Below, piece after piece: positions 37,021 to 48,409 of a DNA stretch of 64,000 nt (positions are counted from its first letter, which is position 1; each line of letters starts with the position of its first letter). The position numbers were made by a program, and so were the translations under genes. The notes under the pieces are model-generated. The model worked only from the letters and a program-made list of their open reading frames with translations, was not told the DNA's origin and ran no database searches. This DNA comes from Galerina marginata (Eukaryota > Basidiomycota > Agaricomycetes > Agaricales > Galerinaceae): assembly GCA_023014335.1 (NCBI GenBank), contig JAECYW010000018.1, positions 744,001 through 808,000 of the forward strand, in the 5' to 3' direction.

Positions 37021-39230
37021 GGCAGAGATGTTGGAGTTCGAAGAATACAGAGGGATGATGATGATGATTTGAGGTAAGGAAAAGAGGAAGTACAGGCGTT
37101 GTATTTAGAGAACATGACCACTACATACACAAACAAGTCCATGGTGCGCGTCAATTTGACACGTGAGTCAAAGATTCCAACAAGAGAGAGTGCAGCAGCT
37201 GCAGCTGCCAGAAGATGTTTGGGCTTCAGTCCTTACATGGAATTGGCATAGCGGTGGGGGCCGTCCCTCTCTTGTGGGACTAGGCGGTTAGGTGGTCTGT
37301 CTCCCCTAGCAAAGGCCTGGTGCACAAAGGACGCTGTTGGAAGGATTCGGAAGAAATGGATGAGTTCAGGTCTGATTTGGGGATTAGTAGGTTACTACAC
37401 GCTTTTGACCAGGGATTTGTATTAGTTAGGCAACCAGACTGCTTTCGTGCACTGGTATATAAATTGTTGATTTTTTTAAAAAAAAAAAATTGTAAAGGTT
37501 GTGGGAATTTGATGTGATCCTTAATTTTTTTTTTCAGAAACCCCCTTGTTGCTATTCCCTAAAAAATTCAAATTTTAATCTTAGTTGGAAGTTGGACCTT
37601 GGACCTTGAACATTAAATGTTGACTGCTGACTCTTGAACCTTGAATCTTGAAAGCAAGTTGAAAGTTGAAAGTTGAATTTTGATATTAATTCTTAGAACC
37701 AGGAAGTAGAATGTTGAGTGTAGACCTGACAAATAACTACATTGCTGGCCAACTACACTACATTATTCTATATATATATAATGTGTGACTAGCCAAACCA
37801 AGGTCAGAGCCAAACCAGCTAAAGTTTACATCAGAAAAACCACGGTTTTGGCTGACATAAAACTAAAGATAACTCTGTGATCCACCAGAGTATTGTTCAA
37901 ATACCAAGGGATATTAGAACTTTAAGCTGGGACATAAAGATGAGACCTTAATTGTAGAAAGCAAAAAGTAGGACCTAGACAATAGATGTACAAAATTTAG
38001 ATAGCCCTTGACCATGAAACCTGGTTTTACTGGTAGATCTACAGTATTTTGGTAGAATCTAGAATAAGTGATGAAAAAAACCCTTATAAAGTGGCGAGAT
38101 GATGAAGTCGGAGCACGAAGTCAGCTTTCAGGTCAGTAATCCCTATAAGTGCAAGAGAGATGAAAAAAATCACAAGCAGAAGAGGGCCGAGGGTGACAAC
38201 TCGGACAAATCGATAGCAGCGAGTTGGATGTTTGAACTGCGCTCAACGTCACTGAGTTATACAAGATTTATAGATCTAAACAGGAAAACGTGTAAAATTT
38301 AGCTATTCATGAACTGGATCTACTCGGCACACACCAGAACGTTAAAACTTGAAGTTGAAGCTTGAAGCTTGAAGGAGCAGAGTGAAAATCAACACGCGCG
38401 CTTTGAAAATTTGAACCAATGAACTGTCACATGTCAACATGTCACGTGACTCCCGCGAGATGAAATCGATGTTTCAATCCCCGCAAGTTCCTGTTTTCTA
38501 TGAACCCTCAAACATTCCTTCGTGTATGTTAGACTCGCTAACCCCGAAAAGTGGCTTGCACACTAGCTTTGTCTCCTGACGGCTAATCAAGACGTTCTGG
38601 GGATGTATCGGGAAGGCAAGCTTTCATATCCGAATGATTGACAAAGATTCGGCTAATTTCCTCTGCCTCAAGCTGAGAGCTTTCAAGCAGATCCAGTAGC
38701 AGCGTCTAATCACTGGCTGGATTAGACGCTGGCTAAGCTTTAGCAGTGGAGTCCAGACCGTTCCCGGCCGAGTCTGGGAGCATGGAAAAGCAGACCCGGC
38801 GCTTCAAACTGCACTGCTGTTCATCGTGTAGGATGGCTGAAAAATAAATCCGGACGGCAGGTCTATATCTCTAGACCACAATTCAGAAATTTTAAGGAAT
38901 CAACATAGAATCTGCATGATGACTGATAAGTCATTTTTTGGTTTTTAAATACTTGAATCTATCTAAGAGGTCGTCGAATTCAGTTTTGAAAGAAAAACCG
39001 TTAAAAGAAGTGGGAATAAGCGACTTGGGCTCCTAAAGCCTGCCCTCGGCTCGGACATTAAATGACGCTACCAGCACATGCTGCTCCCAGTCGTTTTTTC
39101 CATGGCGTTAAGTCTAGGTACGTCTGATAAAGCTTAGACCCATATATCCCCAAAGTAAAACTGAAATAAATCCTTCCTAATTGCTCTACGCGACGATCAA
39201 TTTTACATTGTACGTCCTGGCGCTTAAAGC
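37021..39230. other. Gene-free, satellites and nothing else recognised
   Basis: Contains the diverged satellite at about 37595-37675, long A/T runs and no recognisable gene. The frame at 37320-37517 has no motif. The last part is the presumed promoter of DUF4436 copy 3. Confidence 0.4.
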
Positions 39231-40916
39231 ATGAGCAAATTTGCATTTTATTCCCCAACTCCAATGATGAAGTTGAAATTCCACTTACCTGTCCCTCGAA
39301 TCTCCCGATGTACAAAGTTCGCGTTCTATGCAACTGCTTTGGTCGGAATCTCTGGAGGGGTGCTTATTGCATTCATGTCCTACCTCACAGCCAAACCCCT
39401 CGAGGCTCGAGCACCATCTGAAGGCACATTCGAAACCGACGTGTGTTCGTCTTCAGCATTATCCTTATTCAGTTACTTATGATTTTTATTTCGACTTTTA
39501 GGTCTCGCTCATTGTGGAAGCCCTCTCCGTGAATCCCATTTCGATGACTATGACCATGGATTGGTATCCAAAGTTTACCGCACTCAACTGTACCAAGGAC
39601 CCACTTGAGTTGGATATTTTTCTCACCCAGTATGCGATGAAATCTTATGCGCTATTCATCACAAATTAATGCAAACATAGATCGCTGTTGGATCCATCGA
39701 GCCCATCTTGGACTGCGCAGGCACCCTTCTTGCCTCTCTACACAATGAATGGGACAGAGATTTGCCTAGATCTGGCAGAAACCCCATTTCCATCATTCAG
39801 GACTGTCACAAAGCTACTCTCATCATCTTATCATATACCTGTTTTACCGTTTTCTGGTCAGTCGACTCTGCAGGATTTCCCTTTCGACGAGTATGTTGTA
39901 TCCCTCTTGTTATCCGTTGGAAATTAATATATTTCTTTATTAGATATATCGCTCCCTTCAGCTTCTCCATACTTAACATTCGCACAGGTGCTATTACTGC
40001 ACCAAATATTACGACGTCATTCGGAGTTTCTGCGTAGGTGAAGTGCTAATTGGATCCCCTACTTGTACCAATGACATCTATGATCCAGAAATTTTGATAT
40101 TTCACTTCCAATGGCGTTTATTTATGAAATGGCATCAAGCAGTGTTCGCTTATCCAGACTTGAAATCGCATTTCGGATTAAACGATCAAAAGCCACAAAA
40201 TTTATTGTGATCATGGTGGCGATTACGAACTGTGAGTCCAGGAAACATTTACCAAAATCTCCAGAGGCCGTCTTCTCAATATTTATGCTAGGGCTATCGG
40301 CGGCAGTGTTCTTAATTACGTCCGCTCTCACATTTGCGTATCCTACGCATAAAAATAATGTGGAGGGGGTCGTTCTTCCAGTCGTTATGTTGTTCGCTTT
40401 TGCTGGCATCAGGGCAAATTTTCCTGGAGCTCCGGCTGGTTTCAGTGAGTGAATTAACGGAGTTACCAGTCGAAACGATTACAACTCAGTCACTATAGGC
40501 ACTACTTTGGGTATTTCTATCTTCCTTAGACACAAAGAAATATCTCCTTACTCAGTTATTGGACTTCATTAATTATTGTAGACATGTTATCAGTCATGCC
40601 TTTGCTGGTGGTCCTGTTGTTTTGGGTGAGTGATCTTCCAGCCTCTGGAATTCGCATAAGTAATAGAAATCAGAGCTTTTCTTGGCTGCTTCTCCATTTT
40701 TACCGAAAGGTTTTGGTGGGAATTGCGGAAGGAAACACGCGAGGTCAGTTCCACTCAGAACATAACGAGAAACATAAACTAATTGCGTCAGATCAAGAAG
40801 AAGGGAGTGTACTGGATGAGAACCCCACGGCGGCAGTCCTCAAATCTTGTGCTCCGACACAGACAGAAATCAGTCTGAGCGTTAATAGTACGGGTGACAC
40901 AGCTGGTCACAAGTAA
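39231..40916 (+). CDS. Probable DUF4436-type multi-pass membrane protein, copy 3
   Basis: Exons 39231-39440, 39502-39629, 39681-39890, 39944-40033, 40089-40231, 40292-40444, 40499-40510 and 40582-40916 join in phase for about 426 residues. Exon lengths 128, 210, 90, 143, 153 and 12 are identical to copy 2. Motifs: FAFYATALVGISGGVLIAF helix, MDWYPKFTALNC, SPSWTAQAP, FPFDEY, WLSAAVFLITSALTF and IRANFPGAPAGF. Where copies 1 and 2 have a last intron, this copy reads through in frame (VSDLPASGIRIS) into the conserved QSFS..Y.. tail, so the intron seems lost into coding sequence. Function unknown. Confidence 0.8.
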
Positions 40917-40999
40917 TTTGGTGGGATGCATTTGTCGGGAGGGATGAATCATAGTGACATAATGTTGATGCGGATTTTTTTCGGAATCCAAGGACAATC

Positions 41000-41460
41000 G
41001 ACTTCCGGCAAACTATGTTAACGGCGACGAGAGACCTGGTAACAGTGACTGTACCATGCACTGACGGAACGACCAGTTTCTAAAGGAACAGCCCTGACAA
41101 GTCAAAATTCTGCCGGTACGTACAAGGCAGAGATGAAGAGATGGCCTCTCAATGGATAGAGTCTTCTGTGAACACTGAAGAGTGCCTCGCAGTTCCAAAG
41201 CTTGGTTGTAGAAGGTTCATCGATGAAAGTGAAACTCCATGAAGAACTTCGAAAACTGATCAGAAGGCGAATCATTACAGAACCAAACCAGATATGGAAA
41301 CTCAAATGAAAACCCAAGGATGATAGATTAAGAAATAGGTCCTTAGGCGCTCATTACATGAGGCTGAGGATGGTCCCCATTAAAATGTGAATCCGCAGCA
41401 GAATTCAAACCTCATGTGATATGGAGTTCCTGTTAGATGTAATAAACGACCCAAACCTTA
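41000..41460. repeat. Dispersed repeat, copy near DUF4436 copy 3
   Basis: Shares the ACATGAGGCTGAGGA and CCGCAGCAGAATT landmarks with the 26-kb, 30.6-kb and 31-kb copies. Boundaries approximate. Confidence 0.5.
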
Positions 41461-41929
41461 GAAGGCATCTGTCTCGATACAAAATGAGAAGATGTGCTCC
41501 CTGACGTTCTTATTCTTATCATCCGTATTCCGAGTACATCCCCACGAAGAATGAAAGCCGATTATCACAGTGTCTTGAGGGATAAGAATCGAAATTAAAA
41601 TAACACAAAGCATGGTAAACTAAGTTCCAATAACACTTCCCGAGGCTGCTGAGATCTCCACGGAAATACCTTACATACAATGCACCGCATTACCTGCTCC
41701 ATCTGGCCGGTCGATCTTAAAATGCTCAATGGGACATCCTTCCGTCCATGTCAGGTTCCAAATCGCAAAGTTGGATGATCACAGCGTGCTCTTTAATAGA
41801 ACGCACCTATTTTTATTCTTTTCCTCGTGTCCGTAGGGAAATCATATATCCCGCTATTATTTGACGATGTTGTTCTTGATGAAGATATTCACAGAACATC
41901 TTCTTACCACTCGGAAATACTCAGACATA

Positions 41930-42540
41930 ACGCTTTCCCACGCATTACGGCCGAGTATTTCGCGCACAGCCTCAGAAGGCATCCCCAAGCGCCGAAGACG
42001 ACGTGTATGTACTCAAGCAACTCTCGTCCGAGCTCTATTGTTGTGAACGAGTTTGTCATCGTAGTTCAACCGTTCAGTCGGACATGTTTATCACGAACGA
42101 GTCCGACATCATGGAACAGACCAAGATTTTGGACGTTGTTGAAGACAACTGGAATTATCAGGGGGAAGTATTGGAGGATAGGCTCCGCACGCCCTCCCAA
42201 GGACCCCCTTCGCCCCCATCCGACGCCTTCTGGAAGGAATTCGAGCAATTCATGGGGAGCTTGGGGATCATTTTTCTTGGGGTTTGTTATGCCTCCGACG
42301 GACGCGGAATATGCGCGATAGAAAAAGGGTTACCTCTTCCTGGAGACGACCAGTCACATTGATGCCAGTGGCAAGCCATTGAGGAGACAGATTACGACGC
42401 TCACTTATTTGAAGGACAGGTCTAAGCCGTTCCCCACTGCTTGGATTCCGCACACATCCACACTCCAGGAGGTGCAGCAATTTATGCCACCAGGCTTCTC
42501 GGGTTGACGACGATAAACTGGCTACTAAGTTCACCAAATG
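41930..42540 (+). pseudogene. Decayed paralogue of the 29.2-30.1-kb unknown gene
   Basis: One frame gives VFRAQPQKASPSAEDD..VLKQL and later QGPPSPPSDAFWKEFEQFMG and IIFLGVCYASDGRG, matching the intact gene in order. The tandem-repeat region and about 70 neighbouring residues are missing. At about 42325-42330, an A/G homopolymer shifts the frame, after which FLETTSHIDASGKPLRR continues the similarity to the intact C-terminus. No clear start. Confidence 0.6.
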
Positions 42541-45065
42541 CTCCCACCTGTGCATTCCGGCGAGAACCACGGAAACAAGTCGTCAGACGTTCTTCGTTAA
42601 GCATTGGTACGAGGTTCTCGGCCTGTTTGTTCATCTTTCTCAAGACCCTTTGCAGCTTCCATTATTTCGCCATTGATAGTTTTTAATCCGGGATGTAACG
42701 TCTGTACCCAGAATTTGAATCCGTTTATTTGTGTCTTATGATCAACTGATTGATCTGGAAATGAGTTGGCAAGCGCTTTGCCGTTGATATGCCTATGTAG
42801 CCCCAGTGCCATGAAAATCAAATATCAAAAGTAAAGTATTGAGTGACTCTGAGGCGCCATTCGTGGTTCGAAAGGTCGAACAAAAACGGCCAGTGGAGGA
42901 TGAAATATAGAAGACGAAATATACGGAGGTAAACTATAGGTGAGGGTTGAGGGTCGAGAGCATGAAGTCGGGGGCAAGCGCGAGGCCGTAAACGACGGAG
43001 ACGGCTGAAAACAAGGTTCGCGATAGAGGCGGAGGTTGCGAACGACAAGGGTAACTTGAGAGAGAACCTAGGCGCCAACTAGGCGCCGAGGGCTAATTTG
43101 CAGTGCGGTGCGGTCCGTGCGGAGTCTCAACCTGAGATTCCCATCAAATTTGCCCAGCTACCCGGTCTCTTGCCTCTCTGTGTCCAGTGCTGCGCTCGCT
43201 CCCGCTGACGCCTCGCCAATCAACCATTTCACGCTTCCTCGTCGTCGTGGTATTGCCCAAGCTTTCTCAGAAGTTCAAACGGGTGACGGGCTTGCCAGGG
43301 CGGTCCGAATACTCCATTCCTTTCAAGGCCCCTCGTTGATCTCGCATTCTGTAGCAGGGTGTCGAACTGAAAGCTCAGGCTGGGTGCAGGACGTTCGTCG
43401 GCTGAAATCAACATAGGTCAGCATCAGTTCTTATTCTTGTCATAAAAACTTGCTTACTTCGTGTCAAGCAGTCTCGTATACGTACGTCGAAATTGCTACG
43501 TCAAAGATCCTACATCGACGTTCCGTCCACCTCGTAAGTGTCGGCCCATATTAGCGTTGAATGTTGTTCACCTGGTTTCCGGCACCTTCCTAACCATAGC
43601 CCGACGTCCGGCTGCCGTCTCGTCAGCTTTCCAGTACCATAGTGCAGGCTCAACCCTCGAGCCTCGAGCCTCGACCACGGAACGCTCGTATACAGTCACT
43701 TTCTCCTAGAAAGCAACTCCAAGAATAGACCCTGGGAAGGAAATCAGTGGAGCACCCAAGGTCAGTAACTAATCGGAGAGAAATTCCCGCTACCATTGAA
43801 GCAGCACGTCAGTCGCCGTCGATAATGACGACGAGTAAACCTTCATCGTCGTTCGCTTTCACGGTCTGTCACCCCCTCATTCCCTTGGCTTACGGCTGCA
43901 CCTCCGATTGGGGGGCGGGACAAGGCGGTTCGTAAGGGGACGGGCTTTGAGCATGCTAGAGGCAGGAAGGCACGCCGACGCCGTCGCGGAAAGCTGGCGG
44001 AAGAAGGAGCCAGTGTGGTCCACCTGCCGCACGTCATCCCGGTAAACGACGACGGACTGCGTTTTCACCTATTTCCAGTCATTCCTCATCCTAAGCTGAT
44101 AAGGCTGCAAGGTAGGCGAGGGAATCAGCCGCGGGGGATTGGGAAGTACAGACAGAATGTGCTCAGGCCGTTGACCAATCCCGTCAGCTGGCGATGTCCA
44201 GCTTACTTCCAGTACTCGCGCTGCCTCCAATGTCCACTTGTTTGTGGTGTGGCAAACCGTGGCCACGGGGAGAATGCGGAACGCTTGGGTGGGATATCAA
44301 ACACAGCCGCAGGAGGAGGGACACGAGGAGATGGCATAACACTGTCAACGCCTCAATGTCGCACCACGAGGAGGGGAAGGTAATCTAGAATTGATCACAC
44401 TATCCCACAAGTCACATATAACGAACGCAGATGACAGACCATGGCAGAGACAACGAAACGTGAACACACATCGTTTGATTAACGGCATGCTGCTTGTTTG
44501 AATCACTTGGACAGCTCACTGTCTCAATGCTTGTGGGACGTGATACTCGAGTAGTGGGCCAGCTGCTAGAGTCGTTTCCGTTTGGACAGCCCTGTATCGC
44601 CTGTTGGTGCAAGGACTGTCCTGTCAGTGGCTTCTGTCCTGTCAGTGGCTTCGGTTCCAACTAAGGGTCTGTCTCGTGTTGCCTGCTGGTATTTTCGGTT
44701 CAGATGGATGGACAACCCTGTATCGCTGGCGAGATGTGAGATTGGTCTTGCTGTTTTCAGTTTTTCTGACAGTGTCCTTCGTTACAGCTGTACATCCTCT
44801 CGCCCTCCCTCGATGATTGGGTTCAGATTTCTTTTGGATCCTATGTCTAATAATATGCATAGCAGCGCAAGCGGGAAATACTCGAGCATGCTGTGCGTCA
44901 GGATCGTGCTGTGACTTTGTCTGGCTGTGGCCATGTTGGTGCATTTATTATTTATTTATTTCATGGAAAACATTGTCTCGACTTCGGTAAATAAAGAAAC
45001 AGGGACTTGTACACGCCATGCTCAAGCAAAGGCCCACAAAGCAAGTTCCGTGAAGTCATTCACTA
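42541..45065. other. Gene-poor, one intron-like block
   Basis: About 2.5 kb without an intact gene. The block at 43414-43469 resembles the intron-like blocks at 27.1 and 27.9 kb. Several Arg/Pro-rich short frames on both strands reflect GC composition rather than genes. Confidence 0.4.
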
Positions 45066-47448
45066 TCAATAGACGTATTGCAACATACGAGACTCAGCTA
45101 CAATGCCCCAATTGATAGCGGCTGGCAGGTAGGCCTCGACGGCTGCTCCATCGACGGGATTGGGGGCGGCTGCATTCTTGAGCTTCGCAAGCTTTGCAAG
45201 CTCCGCAGTGACCTCAATCCTCTCTTTGACGGATTTATGCACTAGAACTTTATTCCCAAAGAATGGGATATATCGACCTTGTCCAAAGTTCCTCCTACGC
45301 AGTAGTATGTCAGTGTGGTACAAATGATAATAACGCATAATGACGGGTATTACCTTCGCACGTGGACCCAATCACCATTAGTTCTCTGGTATGTTGTAAG
45401 TGTGGGGAAGGCCTCGAGGATCCACCACGCCGGCATCTCCTGCAACTGATCCCAAACCCTAGCCAAACAATCTGTGGCATCCCTTGTATGCTTGATCACA
45501 AGGTCGACGAGGAAGAGGTGTCCGATCTTTTTGTGGATTTTTCTTACTAGATTGGACGGAATTGAGACTATAGCACGATTAAAGGATGGCAATCGAGAAA
45601 CAGGGGGAAACAAGGTGAGGGTATGAAGCGAGGAATTGTGACTGCTGGTGGATGGAGAAGGTTCGGATTTATGAAACGAGGAACTGGTAGTAACAGTGGA
45701 AGGAGAAGGTGGTTGGGATTCCAAATTAGCATCCGAATCTCCTGAATGGATGTCTTGGTCCCCGGAGCTACCTGTAAGCCTCAAGGTTTGAAGTGTATGA
45801 CCATGGGTACGGAGTCCGGTCGTAACTGAGGTCTCTACCGCTTTGAAGTCGAAGTTCATGGATAATAAGGCACTTTGATCAAATAAAATATCTGTCCCGG
45901 AGAGGAGACATTCCTTGATCATCCATCTCAACGGGATCCACGAAAGGCTGTCCTTTTCCTCGTTCCCATGGGATCCGCCTCCAACATCAGCATGCCCACC
46001 TGGAAACACATCGAGAATTTGGCAGGTAATATTAACACGTCGTCGTACCTGCGAACCATACCTCCTTGACGTTAGCCGTCGTTCGATCGGGAGGTTCATA
46101 GACCCAGTCGTCCCTCTTTTCGCCTCTAGGCTTTATTATCAGGTTGGGATCGTCGACGTCGAGGTCTTGCTCGCGCTCTGCCGTAGGTTCGTGCCATGTC
46201 TGTGGTCGAAAACGAGCACGTCGCTCGTCCAGAGCTAAAGCGTGCCGAAAGGTCTTCATAGCGTAGTTGACTGATGTGTAAGGATGACTCCGAGGAATAA
46301 TCCCAACAGAAGAGACGGTGTCCCTGTATTTAAATTCAGAACCAAACATCACTTGAAATAACCTACAATACAAACCAAACGCCTACGAATTCGACGGTTA
46401 CGGGGATCCTAAAACCATGGTTTGTACTGAATAGAAGTCTAAGAATAATAGGACCCACGAAAAAGTTTTCTTAAACTCTTTACTCAGTTGGATTCCATGA
46501 CGGCCGGTGGCTTGATACACCGAGAACGCGAAGTCTACCTGTTGATCGTTATGAGCAGGCAACAACCCGACCTATGGCTCGTAAATTAATGTTGAATTGT
46601 TTTGTAATTTGAAATATTACCTTGTACAACATCCCCGCAATGACTCGAGCAATGTGGGCTGTAATCATGATTTTAAATCGGTAAAGCAACTCTATGAGTG
46701 AATATGTCTGAGTTTCTCACCCCCACGAGAGAAACCGAACAAAGAAATTTTGTCTCCTTGTCTGGGATGGAGGTCCGACCTTAGTATACATTTCCCTTTG
46801 AAAAGAGACCTCACCGATAGTTTTTCATGATGAACAAATACCTATCTCTGGCGTCATTAAACATTCCCCAGATCAAAATTTCCGACTTGCCCTTCTTTCA
46901 CATGGTCGTTCAGGTGGAGGGCAACGCCCTTGTCGAGCGCAGACTCGAGGAAAGAAAAAGTTGCTGTGACCGGTTTACGCTCGTTATATGTCCCCACTCC
47001 AGGCTGAATAGGTTGATTAATATTGGACATAGCTCGGAAGGCAAGTTGCTAATTACCTGGTAATACGCAATCTGCCGATCAGGCTTGTCTTTCACAAGTG
47101 CTCTGAATAATTTTACGACATTGGAATTCTACAGATGGGTAAGAGGATATCGAGGTAATAAAAGAAATTTCTACTAACCGTCTGTTTACACAAACAAAAT
47201 GCCGCGTTAAATGGCAATAGTCGTGATCAAAATGCATGGCACACCTCTCCAAACATATTCCCTGTCCCGTCGAAACACAGCACCATGGTGCGAGGCGCAA
47301 TTGGCTGTATCGGGAGAATCGTGACGGATGGCATTGGTAGAGAAGTAAGTGACGGGGTTGGGAGTCTCGACCTTTTGTGGGACTCGCACACTTCAGTTCT
47401 CGTAATATAGGGAAAAAATTTCGTTGGAATGAACGTCTCATAATCCAT
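45066..47448 (-). CDS. DUF2235 alpha/beta hydrolase (Tle1-like phospholipase family)
   Basis: Exons on the minus strand: 47245-47448, 47179-47181 (three bases), 47057-47128, 46891-47003, 46815-46841, 46721-46761, 46621-46658, 46459-46571, 46376-46426, 46049-46323, 45354-45999 and 45066-45294. The phase is consistent throughout, giving about 603 residues. Motifs: VLCFDGTGN, NSNVVKLFRAL, YYQPGVGTYNERK, the nucleophile elbow LFGFSRG, VEFVGVWDTVSSVG, the region around HAL.LDERRARF, and WFAGGHADVGGG. Ser and His/Asp of the expected catalytic set are present. Bacterial relatives are phospholipase effectors; fungal members include free-standing hydrolases and NLR partner domains. The Ser-rich stretch near residue 400 is typical filler. 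Oddities: a GC donor at 46842-46890, a 32-nt intron at 46427-46458 and the three-base exon. If the 32-nt intron is not spliced, the frame breaks. Confidence 0.8.
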
Positions 47449-48409
47449 AGTAGGTCACAGAGACATGGTTTTATTGCGGCTACCGCGTGTACCCATCCAC
47501 TGACAGAGCTACGGGTCTATTCCAAGCGTGCGTATGGTGTTACCACTCCGTTATTTGGTGAATAAGTTCCGCCTGCACTGAATTGGCGCGCAAATCCACA
47601 CGTGTGTGTGTGTTGTGCATCGATTACACAATGAAACGCTGTCACTGTGAGGCCATGTAGTGGAGAATGTGATTCGATCGAGTAGCACATGAGTGTGCCT
47701 AGATGTGTGCCAAATTCTCGATACCAAAATCCTGTCAATCCAACAAGCATTCCTTACTGATGGGTCCGGAACATCCCGCCAGGCATGGCACGTGTGTGTT
47801 GAGTTGTGACCAATGCTGCTAAATTCGCGCTCAAAGCCTCAAATTGACTCAGTGCTTGACTTATCTGACACAACCTTAATACCTAGTCATTTGGCTGTGT
47901 ACTTGGGAATAGGCTCAGTCAAATCCCCTCTCAACGAGTGGACGTTCTTGGTACGAGACAACACTACGTACGTAACGGTATATTACATCTGGAAAGGACC
48001 TTTCCATGTAACTGATCCTCGCAGCCGCATTTCCGCAGGCTCACATGTTATGGGGCATGCATACATAAGGAAGGAAGGAAGGAATGTATGTTCTTCGCGT
48101 GCGCTAGTACATGCTTTGTGATGGTAACAGGAATTCAGTCGACTTGCATGCATTGATGAAGTACATGCAGTGGCCACCAAGTGGTTTCAAGTTAACAACC
48201 TCACGGGCGGCAGAACCGCGAAGTTGAAATCGCTGTAACCTGCTGCATTGCGACAGGCAATAATAAGGCCTCAAGGTATACCATGCGCAACGAACGACCT
48301 TTTTGACTCTGCGTTAACGAATTCGGAGCAACCCTATCGAATATTTAAAGGTCGGACGATGACAGCCCACTTATAATTACTTTCAACCCACGATACCATT
48401 TCCCCCGCT
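47449..48409. other. Intergenic between divergent genes
   Basis: Lies between the DUF2235 gene (minus) and the Ppo-like gene (plus) and must contain both promoters. No specific element recognised. Confidence 0.5.

Noticed and set aside
47079..47441. 120-codon continuous minus-strand frame over the DUF2235 start
   Set aside because: A different frame from the DUF2235 motifs. Splicing explains the family similarity (FDGTGN to NSNVVKLF), and this frame has none.
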